In this document: piece after piece, positions 10,132 to 18,023 of the stretch
Layout: the number at the start of each line of letters is the position of its first letter
Numbering within the stretch: the stretch's first letter is position 1
Assembly: GCA_018267055.1 (NCBI GenBank)
Contig: JAFDZF010000177.1
Coordinates: 1 to 34,114, forward strand
From: Bacteroidota bacterium
GTDB taxonomy: Bacteria; Bacteroidota; Bacteroidia; Flavobacteriales_F; PHOS-HE28
DNA length: 34,114 nucleotides
Reading direction: 5' to 3'
The notes under the pieces: generated by a model
Seen by the model: only the letters and a program-made list of their open reading frames with translations
Told to the model about the DNA's origin: nothing
Databases searched by the model: none
Made by a program: the position numbers and the translations under genes

Positions 10132-11595
10132 GTGCAGCGCACCTTCCTCACCAACCTGGCCTTGGTGCTGGTGCTGAACCTGTTGGTGAAGCCCTTCTAC
10201 ATCCTGGGCATCGAGGCCGAGGTGCAGGGCCGTGCCGGCACGGAGGCCTACGGCGGCTATGCGGCGCTCTTCAGCCTGAGCGTGCTGCTCAACATCCTGC
10301 TGGACCTCGGCATCACCAACTGGAACACGCGCCACATCGCGCAGAACACGCACCTGATGCGGGCCCACGTGAGCGGCATCCTCACCGTGCGGTCGCTGCT
10401 GGTGGTGCTGTACGCGGTGGTGGTCTTCGTCGCGGCCTGGGTGCTGGGCTACCAGGGGGCGGAGCTGCACCTGCTGGCCATCCTGGTGCTGAACCAGGTG
10501 CTGGTGTCGCTGATCCTCTACCTGCGCTCCAACCTCGCCGGTGCGCAGCGCTTCGCGCAGGACAGCCTGCTGTCGGTGCTGGACCGGGTGCTGCTCATCG
10601 CCATCTGCGCCTGGCTGCTGTGGGGGCGTGCCCAGGCCGGGCCGTTCCCCATGCGCTGGTTCGCCTGGGCGCAGACGGTGGCTTACGGGCTCACGGTCCT
10701 GGTGGCGCTGGCGTTGGTGCTGCGCCGCACCGGCCGGCTGCGCCCCACGTGGGACCTGGCGTTCACCCGGACGGTGCTGCGGCAGAGCTTCCCCTTCGCC
10801 CTGCTGGTGCTGCTGATGAGCTTCTACTACCGCACGGACACGGTGATGCTGGAGCGGCTTTCGCCGGAAGGCAAGCTCCATGCGGGCATCTACGCCCAGG
10901 GCTTCCGCTTCTTCGAGGCGTTCAACATGCTCGGCTTCCTCTTCGCGGGGCTGCTGCTGCCGATGTACAGCCGCATGCTGAAGCAGGGCGACGACGTGGG
11001 GCCGTTGACCGGCCTGGCGTTGCGGCTGGTGCTCACGGGCACCATCGCTGTGGCGGTGGTGGGCTGCTTCTTCGCCCGGCCGGTGATGGACCTGCGCTAC
11101 CACGAGCACACGGACCTGTCGTCCCAGGCCTTCGCGGTGCTCATCTGGAGCTTCGTGGCGGTGTGCATCACCTACATCTTCGGCACCCTGCTCACGGCGA
11201 GCGGGGAGCTGCGCACCCTGAACCGGCTCGCGGCCGGGGGCATGGTGCTGAACATCGTCCTCAACCTGGTGCTGATCCCGCGGTGGCAGGCCCTGGGCGC
11301 GGCCACGGCGGGCCTGATCACCCAGGGGGCGATGGCGCTGGCCCAGATGGTGGTGGCTGCACGCCGCTTCGCCTTGCGGGCGCCCGCGATCGACGTGGTG
11401 CGGACGCTGGCCTATGCCGGCGTGCTGGTGGGCGGGGCGGCGCTGCTCGTGCGGGCGGGCGTGGGGCTCCCGGTGGCCGCGCCCGTGCTGGCCCTGGGGG
11501 CGCTCGGTGCGGCGTTCGCCACGGGCCTGGTGTCCCTGCGGGCGCTGCGGGCCGTGCTGGCCCTGCGTCCGGACGGGCGCCGGGAGGAACGCTGA
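10132..11595 (+). CDS. Polysaccharide flippase (Wzx-like, MOP superfamily)
   Basis: A 487-aa multispanning protein with about 12-14 hydrophobic helices, matching the polysaccharide export branch of the MATE/MOP superfamily. It should flip undecaprenyl-linked repeat units across the inner membrane. Features include an N-terminal helix with LNLLVKPFYILGIEAEVQ, the conserved SFPFALLVLLMSFYYRTDTVML region at helix 7 with the substrate-facing YYRTD motif, and the late NIVLNLVLIPRWQALGAA motif typical of the family. The start is GTG at 10132, with no ATG nearby in frame. It heads the operon wzx - wzz - wzz - ligase/polymerase. Confidence 0.9.
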   Translation: MQRTFLTNLALVLVLNLLVKPFYILGIEAEVQGRAGTEAYGGYAALFSLSVLLNILLDLGITNWNTRHIAQNTHLMRAHVSGILTVRSLLVVLYAVVVFVAAWVLGYQGAELHLLAILVLNQVLVSLILYLRSNLAGAQRFAQDSLLSVLDRVLLIAICAWLLWGRAQAGPFPMRWFAWAQTVAYGLTVLVALALVLRRTGRLRPTWDLAFTRTVLRQSFPFALLVLLMSFYYRTDTVMLERLSPEGKLHAGIYAQGFRFFEAFNMLGFLFAGLLLPMYSRMLKQGDDVGPLTGLALRLVLTGTIAVAVVGCFFARPVMDLRYHEHTDLSSQAFAVLIWSFVAVCITYIFGTLLTASGELRTLNRLAAGGMVLNIVLNLVLIPRWQALGAATAGLITQGAMALAQMVVAARRFALRAPAIDVVRTLAYAGVLVGGAALLVRAGVGLPVAAPVLALGALGAAFATGLVSLRALRAVLALRPDGRREER

Positions 11596-11599
11596 GGCG

Positions 11600-11607
11600 T
11601 ACTTTAG
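11600..11607 (+). promoter_or_regulatory. Possible internal promoter box before the first wzz gene
   Basis: TACTTTAG lies just after the flippase stop and 26 nt before the Wzz ATG. It could give the downstream three genes extra expression. Confidence 0.3.
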
Positions 11608-11633
11608 CCGCCCTTTCAATTCGATCCACGGTC

Positions 11634-12653
11634 ATGGCTGAAGGCATTCGGGGCGGGGTGGGCAATTCGTTCGACCTGGTGGTCTTCCTCTGGCGCAAGC
11701 GCCGGCTGATCATCGGCATCACCCTCCTCGGGGCGATCGCCGGCGTCATCGCCGCCTATGCCATCCGCCCGCTGTTCAAGAGCGAGGTCATCCTGTTCCC
11801 CGCCATCACCAACAGCGTGTCCAAGGCGCTGCTCTCCGAGCAGTCCACCGGCCGGGACGACATCCTGGCCCTGGGCGATGAGGAGGACGCCGAGCAGCTG
11901 CTCCAGATCCTCCATTCGGACCTGGTGCGCGAGCGCTCCGCGGAGCGGTTCGGGCTGATGAAGGTGTACCGCATCAAGGCGGACGACCCCCACAAGAACT
12001 CCGACCTGCGCGAGGCCTACGAGGACCACATCAAGTTCGAGTACACCAAGTTCGGCAGCGTGCGCGTGGAGGTGCTCGACGAGGACCCCCAGCGGGCGGC
12101 GGACATCGCCAACTTCATCGCCGAGCAGGTGGACAGCGTGTGGCGCGACATGGCGCGCGAGCGGGCGATGAAGGGCTTCACCCTCGTGAAGGCCAAGGTG
12201 GAGGAGCTCCAGGGCCAGATCGAGCAGATGGAGGACAGCATGCGCACCCTGCGCTCCCTCGGCGTGCAGGACTACCACACGCAGACCGAGCGCTACAACG
12301 AGTACCTGGGCGCGGCCATCCTGAAGGGCGACCAGCGCGCGGTGAAGGAGTTCGAGGACCGTTTCAAGGTATTGGCACAGTACGGAGGCGCCTATGTGAC
12401 CCTCCAGGACCGTCAATTCAACGAAGTGAAACGCCTCAGCGTGCTGCGCATGAAACTGGAACAGGCCCAGGCCGACCTGGAGAGCGACCTGCCGCATAAG
12501 TTCGTGGTGAACAAGGCCTTCGCGGCCGACCGCAAGAGCTACCCCGTGCGCTGGCTGGTGGTGGCCATCAGCACCGCGAGCGCCCTGCTGCTCGCCCTGC
12601 TGCTGATCATCATCCAGGAGAACGTCCGCAAAGTGCGTGCGAGCCATGCCTGA
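11634..12653 (+). CDS. Wzz-type polysaccharide chain-length determinant (copy 1)
   Basis: A 339-aa inner-membrane polysaccharide co-polymerase. The first transmembrane helix is at ~24-46 (LIIGITLLGAIAGVIAAYAI); a periplasmic region rich in coiled coil follows (~150-290); the second helix is at ~307-328, preceded by the motif KSYPVRW. This two-helix plan with a proline-containing entry to the last helix is typical of Wzz/PCP proteins that set polymer length with Wzy. There is no cytoplasmic tyrosine kinase domain and no Walker motif. The ATG at 11634 follows the flippase gene by 38 bp. The next gene overlaps its 3' end by 8 nt and encodes a paralogue. Confidence 0.9.
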   Translation: MAEGIRGGVGNSFDLVVFLWRKRRLIIGITLLGAIAGVIAAYAIRPLFKSEVILFPAITNSVSKALLSEQSTGRDDILALGDEEDAEQLLQILHSDLVRERSAERFGLMKVYRIKADDPHKNSDLREAYEDHIKFEYTKFGSVRVEVLDEDPQRAADIANFIAEQVDSVWRDMARERAMKGFTLVKAKVEELQGQIEQMEDSMRTLRSLGVQDYHTQTERYNEYLGAAILKGDQRAVKEFEDRFKVLAQYGGAYVTLQDRQFNEVKRLSVLRMKLEQAQADLESDLPHKFVVNKAFAADRKSYPVRWLVVAISTASALLLALLLIIIQENVRKVRASHA

Positions 12654-13587
12654 GGCCACCAGCTTCACGCGCTTCTTCGCGGTGGTGCAGCGGCATTGGC
12701 GGCTCTTCGTGGGGGTGGCCATCGCCGCGGCCGCGCTGGGGGCCATCTTCAGCGGGCCCCGCTTCATCACCCCGCGGTTCCGGTCGTCGGCCATCGTGTA
12801 CCCGGTGAACCTGAACAGCTATTCCATCGAGACCCGCGCCGACCAGCTGCTGCAGCTGCTGGAGAGCAACAGCATCCGCGACAGCCTGGTGAAGCGCTTC
12901 GACCTGGTGCACCACTACGGCATCGATACCGCGGCCCCTCCCGGCCGCACCTGGCTGCGCGACCTGTACAAGGAGCGGGTGGAGATCGGCAAGACGCGCT
13001 TCGAGAGCGTGGAGATCGAGGTGACGGACGAGGACCCGGTGCTGGCGCGCGACATGGTGAACGAGATCCTCCGCCAGGTGGACCTGCTGAACCGGCGCCT
13101 GATGCATGCGAACGCCCGCGAGGTGCTCACCATCATGGAGCGCACGCTGGCCGTGCTGAAGGAGGGCTCGGACAGCGTGGCGGCGCGGCTGGACACGCTC
13201 CGCAGCGGCACCGGCCTGCTGGAGTACAAGACCCAGACCGAGGAGCTGACCAAGGCCTACATGCGGCTGCTCACGCACGGCGGCAGCCCGGGGCAGAAGG
13301 ACCAGGTGCTAGCCATGCTGAAGGACCTGGAGCAGCGGGGCGGCGAGTTCCACAGCCTGTCGGAGCTGAACGACCTGCTGATCAAGGGCTACAGCAAGCA
13401 GCTGGCCGAGTACCAGAAAGTGCTGGTGGACGTGGACAAGGAGCTCACGATCACCAACGTGGTGACGTACCCGGAGGTGTCGGACAAGAAGGTCTACCCC
13501 GTGCGCTGGATCATCGTGGCCATCAGCATGGCCTCGGCGCTCCTCCTCTGTTACATCCTCGTGTTCCTCCGCGAGCAACGCCGCTGA
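12646..13587 (+). CDS. Wzz-type polysaccharide chain-length determinant (copy 2)
   Basis: A 313-aa protein with the same architecture as its upstream neighbour: first helix at ~19-37, a long helical periplasmic region and a last helix at ~289-308 preceded by KVYPVRW. The C-terminal blocks of the two are clearly related (YPVRWIIVAISMASALLL here, YPVRWLVVAISTASALLL there), so the pair looks like a tandem duplication that has since diverged. The ATG at 12646 lies inside the end of copy 1, giving an 8-nt overlap and probable translational coupling. A GTG at 12637 would add three residues. No kinase domain is present. Confidence 0.88.
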   Translation: MPEATSFTRFFAVVQRHWRLFVGVAIAAAALGAIFSGPRFITPRFRSSAIVYPVNLNSYSIETRADQLLQLLESNSIRDSLVKRFDLVHHYGIDTAAPPGRTWLRDLYKERVEIGKTRFESVEIEVTDEDPVLARDMVNEILRQVDLLNRRLMHANAREVLTIMERTLAVLKEGSDSVAARLDTLRSGTGLLEYKTQTEELTKAYMRLLTHGGSPGQKDQVLAMLKDLEQRGGEFHSLSELNDLLIKGYSKQLAEYQKVLVDVDKELTITNVVTYPEVSDKKVYPVRWIIVAISMASALLLCYILVFLREQRR

Positions 13588-13590
13588 GCG

Positions 13591-15057
13591 ATGGTGCGGG
13601 CGCTGAAGGCCAACTGGATCCCCTTCGCCTGCGTGGCGTTCGTGCTGGCGAACGTGCTGTGCATGGCGAAGGAGGTCTACTGGTTGAACCTGCTGCCCGC
13701 GGCGCTGCTCGTGGCCTGGGCCCTGGTGGCGGCGGCGGACAAGGTGCTGCTGTTCATCGTCTTCGCCACCCCGCTGTCGATCAACCTGGAGCAGCTGGAC
13801 CTCGGCGGCATCGGCGTGTCCCTGCCCACGGAGCCCCTGATGGTGGCCGTCATGCTCCTGTTCCTCCTGAAAGTGGTGCTGGAGCGCGGCGCGGTGGACC
13901 TGCGCGTGCTGCGCCACCCCATCACCGTCGTGATCCTCCTGCAGCTGGCCTGGATGGCCCTCTGCATCCTGCCCAGCAGCATGCCGCTGGTGTCGGTGAA
14001 GTACCTCGCCGCCCGCCTGTGGTTCCTGTGCACCATGTACTTCATGGCCACCCGGCTCTTCGAGGAGCCGCGCAACATGCAGCGCTTCTTCTGGCTGTAC
14101 ACCTGCGGCCTGGCGATCGTGATCGGCTACACGCTGGTGAACCACGCGCAGTACCGCTTCGAGCAGGACCCGGCCCATTGGGTGATGTCGCCCTTCTTCA
14201 AGGACCACACGAGCTACGGGGCCATCATCGCGTTCTTCCTGCCGTTCGCCGTGACGGCCATCGGCATGCCCGGGTATTCCCGCACGCGCCGGGGCGTGGC
14301 GGTGTTCTTCCTCCTGGTGCTGACGGCGGGTATGGTGTTCTCCTACACCCGTGCCGCCTGGGTGGGCGTGGCGGGTGCGCTGGCCCTCTTCCTCACCATG
14401 CGCCTGCGGGTGCCGGGCTGGGTGGTGGGCGCCGTGGCCGTGGTGGCGGGGGCCGTCTATTTCGCCAACCAGGACCGCATCACCATCGCCCTGGAGCGCA
14501 ACCGCGACGAGAGCAGCGACGACCTGGCGAAGCACGTGAGCTCCATCGGCAACATCCGCTCCGACGCGAGCAACCTCGAGCGCATCAACCGCTGGAACTC
14601 GGCGCTGCGGATGTACGAGCAGCGGCCCGTGATGGGCTGGGGCCCCGGTACCTACATGTTCCAGTACGCGCCCTTCCAGGCGGCCCGCGACCGGACGATC
14701 ATCAGCACCAACTTCGGCCTGAACGGGAACGCCCACAGCGAGTTCCTGGGGCCCCTCGCGGAACAGGGCCTGCCCGGCATGCTCCTCGTGGTGGTGCTGG
14801 TGGGCGTTTCCTGCTGGACGGCGGTGCGCCTGTACTCGCGGTTGCCGGCGGGCGTGGACAAGCGCATCGTGGGGGCCGCCTTCTTCGGGCTGGTCACCTA
14901 CTACATCCACGGCACCCTGAACAACTTCCTCGACCTGGACAAGGCGAGCGTGCCGTTCTGGGGCTTCACGGCGATGATCGTGGTGCTGGACCTCAAGTAC
15001 CCGGCGCGCCAGGCCTTCGCACAGCCGCCGGCTCCCAGCCTCAAGCCACAGGCTTGA
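13591..15057 (+). CDS. O-antigen ligase / polymerase family membrane protein
   Basis: A 488-aa protein with about 11-12 transmembrane helices and a large periplasmic loop (~290-375), the layout of the Wzy_C/WaaL family (PF04932). It either polymerises flipped repeat units or ligates polymer to a lipid acceptor; sequence alone does not separate the two. Family-like features are the YTRAAWVGVAGAL segment, the loop with RINRWNSALRMYEQRPVMGWGPG, and NAHSEFLGPLAEQGLPG, where the conserved histidine sits. It starts 3 bp after copy 2 of Wzz, as the last gene of the polysaccharide operon. It is convergent with the SpoIIE phosphatase, 28 bp away. Confidence 0.9.
   Translation: MVRALKANWIPFACVAFVLANVLCMAKEVYWLNLLPAALLVAWALVAAADKVLLFIVFATPLSINLEQLDLGGIGVSLPTEPLMVAVMLLFLLKVVLERGAVDLRVLRHPITVVILLQLAWMALCILPSSMPLVSVKYLAARLWFLCTMYFMATRLFEEPRNMQRFFWLYTCGLAIVIGYTLVNHAQYRFEQDPAHWVMSPFFKDHTSYGAIIAFFLPFAVTAIGMPGYSRTRRGVAVFFLLVLTAGMVFSYTRAAWVGVAGALALFLTMRLRVPGWVVGAVAVVAGAVYFANQDRITIALERNRDESSDDLAKHVSSIGNIRSDASNLERINRWNSALRMYEQRPVMGWGPGTYMFQYAPFQAARDRTIISTNFGLNGNAHSEFLGPLAEQGLPGMLLVVVLVGVSCWTAVRLYSRLPAGVDKRIVGAAFFGLVTYYIHGTLNNFLDLDKASVPFWGFTAMIVVLDLKYPARQAFAQPPAPSLKPQA
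15041..15057. terminator. Hairpin at the wzy/rsbU-like convergence
   Basis: TCAAGCC and GGCTTGA form a perfect 7-bp stem with a 3-nt loop ending on the ligase stop codon. A smaller hairpin, CCGGT/ACCGG, follows at 15061-15073. There is no T-run on either side, so intrinsic termination is uncertain. Confidence 0.3.
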
Positions 15058-15085
15058 TCACCGGTCGGACCGGAGGCTCCCGGCT

Positions 15086-16312
15086 TCAGGAAAAGCGGCA
15101 GGTGAGCAGCGCGATGTCGTCGAGGTAGGGGAGGCCGGCGCGGTGCGCTTCGAAGGTGGCGATGAGGGCCTCGTTCACCGCCTTGGGGCCGGCGGCCTGG
15201 AACAGCTCCAGGGTGCGGCGGATGGCGGGCGTCTCGAAGGCGTTGCCGGCGGCGTCCTCCTGTTCCACCAGGCCATCGGTATAGCACAGCAGGGTGCCCC
15301 GGGTGATGTTGGCCTTGCCCTCGAGCACGAACGGCAGCTCGGGCAGCATGCCCAGGGCGATGCTGCCGGTGCTGAGCTCGCTCACCGCGTCATCGCGCAG
15401 GAGCAGCGGCGCATTGTGGCCCGCGTTCACGAAGTGCATCACCCCCTTCGCCAGGTCCACCCGGCCGATGAAGAGCGTGATGAAGCGCTCGCCGCGCGCG
15501 CGTTCCAGCACGTTGGCGTTCAGCTCGGCCACCAGGCGGTCCAGCGGCAGCTCGCCGTGCTGCACCTTGGCGCGCAGGGTGGCCTGGAAGTTCGACATCA
15601 GCAGGGCGGCGGCCATCCCTTTGCCGCTGACGTCGGCCACGCAGATCACCAGCTCGTCGTCGCCCGTGGCGATCACGTCGTAATAGTCGCCGCCCACCTG
15701 GCGGTGGGGCTGGTACCAGGCGGCCGCCTGCACGCGCTCGTCGTTCGGCAGGTCGCGGGGGATCAGCATCATCTGCATCTCCGCGGCCAGCTCCAGCTCG
15801 CGCTTGTCCCGCTCCTGGGCCAGGGCCTGCTTCCCCAGCCGCTTGTTCTCCACGGCCACGGCGATCAGGTTGGTGAGCGTCTGGATGAAGTTCATGTGCT
15901 TCACCGTGGGGCTCATGCGCTGTTCCGCCTCGTCGATGTCGCCGATGAGCAGCAGGGCCAATGGCTGCTCGCGGTGGAACACGGGCACGGCGATGTCGAA
16001 CCCGGCGAGCTCCGGGGCCGTGCCGGCACCGATGAACTGGATGTCCTTGTACCGCTCCATCAGCGCGGCGGCGTCCACCTTCCGCTGGGCCCCTTCGTCG
16101 GCGCCGAAGGCCTGCACGCACCGCCAGTCCTGGCCGTGCTCGAACAGCATCAGCCGGGTGATGCCCAGCTCGTCGTGCATGATGCGGGCGTAGAGCTGCA
16201 GCAGCTCGTCGTGGCCCAGGTTGTTGTTGATGGCCTTGGTGACGTCGAGCAGCGCCCGCAGCTGGAACTCTTTCAGGTTCAAGCGTTCGGTGAGGCGGTC
16301 GAGGCGTGTCAT
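15086..16312 (-). CDS. GAF-SpoIIE (RsbU-like) serine phosphatase
   Basis: A 408-aa signalling protein. Residues ~20-165 form a GAF-like sensor domain; a charged helical linker follows (~165-200); residues ~205-408 form the PP2C-type SpoIIE phosphatase. Metal-binding motifs are visible: GGDYYDV, ADVSGKGMAAALLMSN, NAGHNAPLLL, YTDGLVEQED and LDDIALLTCRF. Such enzymes usually dephosphorylate an anti-sigma-factor antagonist (STAS) protein in partner-switching control. No STAS or kinase partner is encoded in the window. It starts 1 nt after the stop of the LpxD-like gene and so is probably co-transcribed with it. Confidence 0.93.
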   Translation of the reverse strand: MTRLDRLTERLNLKEFQLRALLDVTKAINNNLGHDELLQLYARIMHDELGITRLMLFEHGQDWRCVQAFGADEGAQRKVDAAALMERYKDIQFIGAGTAPELAGFDIAVPVFHREQPLALLLIGDIDEAEQRMSPTVKHMNFIQTLTNLIAVAVENKRLGKQALAQERDKRELELAAEMQMMLIPRDLPNDERVQAAAWYQPHRQVGGDYYDVIATGDDELVICVADVSGKGMAAALLMSNFQATLRAKVQHGELPLDRLVAELNANVLERARGERFITLFIGRVDLAKGVMHFVNAGHNAPLLLRDDAVSELSTGSIALGMLPELPFVLEGKANITRGTLLCYTDGLVEQEDAAGNAFETPAIRRTLELFQAAGPKAVNEALIATFEAHRAGLPYLDDIALLTCRFS

Positions 16313-16313
16313 C

Positions 16314-17240
16314 TCAGAGCCCCATCTTCTTCACCATGTCGGGCAGGCGGCCCATCAGCGCCACCTCGCGCATCTTCTGCTTCCATTCGCCGGCGGGCGA
16401 GCCGAAGTAGGTCTTGCCGCCCTCCAGGTCGGCGATGAGGCCGCTCTGGCCCAGCACCACTGCTCCCGCACCGATGGTGAGCTTGCTGGGCACGCCAACC
16501 TGGCCCCACAGCGTCACGCCGTCGCCGATGACGCAGCAGCCGGCGATGCCCACGTGCGCGGCGATGAGGCAGTGCTTCCCGATGAGGGTGTCGTGCCCCA
16601 CCTGCACGTGGTTGTCGATCTTGGTGCCCTGGCCGATGCGCGTGTCCGCGCTCACCCCCCGGTCGATGGTGCACAGCGCTCCGATCTCCACGTCGTCCTC
16701 GATTACCGTGGTGCCGCCCACCGCCATCTTCTCATAGCCGCCCGAGCGCTTCTTGTAGTAGAAGCTGTCGGACCCGATCACCGTGTTCGCATGGATGGTC
16801 ACCCGGTCGCCGATGGTGGTGTCCTGGTAGATGACCACCCCGGGCATGATGAGGCAGCCTTCGCCGATGCGGACGTTGGCGCCCATCACTACGCTGGGGT
16901 GCACCTCGCTGCCCATGCCGACGTCCGGCGTGCCGGCCTCCCAGGCGCACCGGGGCGCGAAGCGGCGCACCAGCTTGTTGTAGTCGGCGCAGGGGTCGGG
17001 GCTGATGAGGAGGGCCTTGCCGTCGGGGATGTCCACGTCGGCCTTGTCGATGAGGATGGTGGTGGCCGGGCTGTTCAGCGCCTTGGCGTAGTACTTCGGG
17101 TGGTCCACGAAGACCAGGTCGCCTTCGCGCACGCGGTTGATCTCGTTGATCCCGGTGATCCTCCGATGCGCGTTCCCCGCCACGCGCAGGCCCATCTGCT
17201 CCGCCAGCTCCGCGGCGGTGAGGGGGTGCTGCAGGTCCAT
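16314..17240 (-). CDS. LpxD-like left-handed beta-helix acyltransferase (second copy)
   Basis: A 308-aa paralogue of UDP-3-O-acylglucosamine N-acyltransferase. An LpxD-type N-terminal domain (1-95) is followed by hexapeptide repeats from ~105 to 290. H216 in VQVGHDTLIG matches the catalytic histidine position of LpxD, so it is probably active. It differs from the lpxD at 21 kb by a shorter C-terminus without the final helical coil, and it lies downstream of efp rather than in the lpx operon. In Bacteroidota a second LpxD-like gene beside efp is, as I recall, conserved; its substrate is unknown. A strong terminator separates it from efp and a TACCTTTA box lies 5 nt before its ATG, so it probably has its own promoter. 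Confidence 0.9.
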   Translation of the reverse strand: MDLQHPLTAAELAEQMGLRVAGNAHRRITGINEINRVREGDLVFVDHPKYYAKALNSPATTILIDKADVDIPDGKALLISPDPCADYNKLVRRFAPRCAWEAGTPDVGMGSEVHPSVVMGANVRIGEGCLIMPGVVIYQDTTIGDRVTIHANTVIGSDSFYYKKRSGGYEKMAVGGTTVIEDDVEIGALCTIDRGVSADTRIGQGTKIDNHVQVGHDTLIGKHCLIAAHVGIAGCCVIGDGVTLWGQVGVPSKLTIGAGAVVLGQSGLIADLEGGKTYFGSPAGEWKQKMREVALMGRLPDMVKKMGL

Positions 17241-17245
17241 CGCGG

Positions 17246-17253
17246 TAAAGGTA
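17246..17253 (-). promoter_or_regulatory. -7-like box of the second LpxD-like gene
   Basis: TACCTTTA on the minus strand, 5 nt before the ATG and just after the efp terminator. Its place between terminator and start makes it one of the better promoter candidates here, implying a leaderless mRNA. Confidence 0.45.
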
Positions 17254-17267
17254 GCGGAGGGAAAAGA

Positions 17268-17295
17268 TGGAGCCCCGCCGAAGGGCGGGGCTCCA
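17268..17295 (-). terminator. Intrinsic terminator of efp
   Basis: A perfect 12-bp stem (TGGAGCCCCGCC with GGCGGGGCTCCA) has a 4-nt loop. On the minus strand it is followed by TCTTTTCCC. It lies 24 bp past the efp stop and is the clearest terminator in the window. Confidence 0.8.
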
Positions 17296-17319
17296 GGGTC
17301 GTCGATCCGTTGCCGGAGG

Positions 17320-17883
17320 CTATTTCTTCACGCGGTCCAGGTATTCGCCGGTCTCGGTGTCGATGCGGACGATGGTGCCGATCTCCACGAAGGAGGGCAC
17401 GCTGATCTCCACGCCGGTCTCCAGCTTGGCGTCCTTCATCACCTTGTTGCTGGTATCGCCCTTCACCACGGTCTCGGTGTAGGTCACTTCCAGCTCCACC
17501 ACCTTGGGGGGGCGGGCGAAGATGGGCGTGTCGCTCTCGAAGCCCACCTGCACGGTCATCTCCTCCTTCATGAAGCCCAGGGCCTCGCCGAAGAGGGAGG
17601 CGGGCACGTACACCTGCTCGAAGCTCTCGGGGTTCATCAGCACCAGGTTGTCGCCTTCGCGGTAGAGGTACTGCAGCTCGTGCACCTCCACGCGGAGCAG
17701 CTCCACCGTCTCCCCGCTGCGGAAGCGGTTCTCCGCCAGCTTGCCGTTGCGCAGGTTGCGCATCTTGCCCTGGTAGAAGGCGCGCAGGTTGCCCGGCGTG
17801 CGGTGCTGCCATTCCATGATCTGGCAGATGTCGTTGTTGTAGCGGATGTAGGAGCCTACGCTCACGTCGGCGGTCGTAGCCAT
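17320..17883 (-). CDS. efp: Translation elongation factor P
   Basis: A 187-aa three-domain ribosome factor that relieves stalling at consecutive prolines. It has the N-terminal KOW-like domain, the OB domains and the C-terminal signature ETGVEISVPSFVEIGTIVRIDTETGEY. The tip loop reads HRTPGNLRAF: the residue normally Lys (or Arg), which is modified by EpmA, EarP or other enzymes, is Asn (N32) here, with an Arg at 34. No EF-P modification enzyme is seen nearby. Length is normal. The ATG at 17883 has a leader of about 45 nt from a TACATTCG box, and a strong terminator follows, so it may be a single-gene transcript. Confidence 0.96.
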   Translation of the reverse strand: MATTADVSVGSYIRYNNDICQIMEWQHRTPGNLRAFYQGKMRNLRNGKLAENRFRSGETVELLRVEVHELQYLYREGDNLVLMNPESFEQVYVPASLFGEALGFMKEEMTVQVGFESDTPIFARPPKVVELEVTYTETVVKGDTSNKVMKDAKLETGVEISVPSFVEIGTIVRIDTETGEYLDRVKK

Positions 17884-17930
17884 GTGGAAGAAGGTGCTGG
17901 AAAAGATGAGGCCTGCTGGGCAGGCGGGCG

Positions 17931-17938
17931 CGAATGTA
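17931..17938 (-). promoter_or_regulatory. -7-like box of efp
   Basis: TACATTCG on the minus strand fits TAnnTTyG well and lies 47 nt before the efp ATG, inside the 140-bp gap after the ABC gene. That gap shows no other feature. Confidence 0.45.
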
Positions 17939-18023
17939 GGAAAGTGGCGGCCGGATGGAAAGCGCTGACGGCCAAGTGCAATGTGGCCGGTGCGCCTTCC
18001 TCTGTGCACGTCCTGCCGGACCC

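Noticed and set aside
8788-11619. Long minus-strand frame over the GT4 and flippase genes, and 12696-15128 on plus over Wzz and the ligase
   Set aside because: No recognisable motifs; they overlap well-supported genes in other frames.
15058-15085. Intrinsic terminator at the ligase/phosphatase junction
   Set aside because: The small stems lack a following T-run on both strands, so only a low-confidence hairpin was listed.
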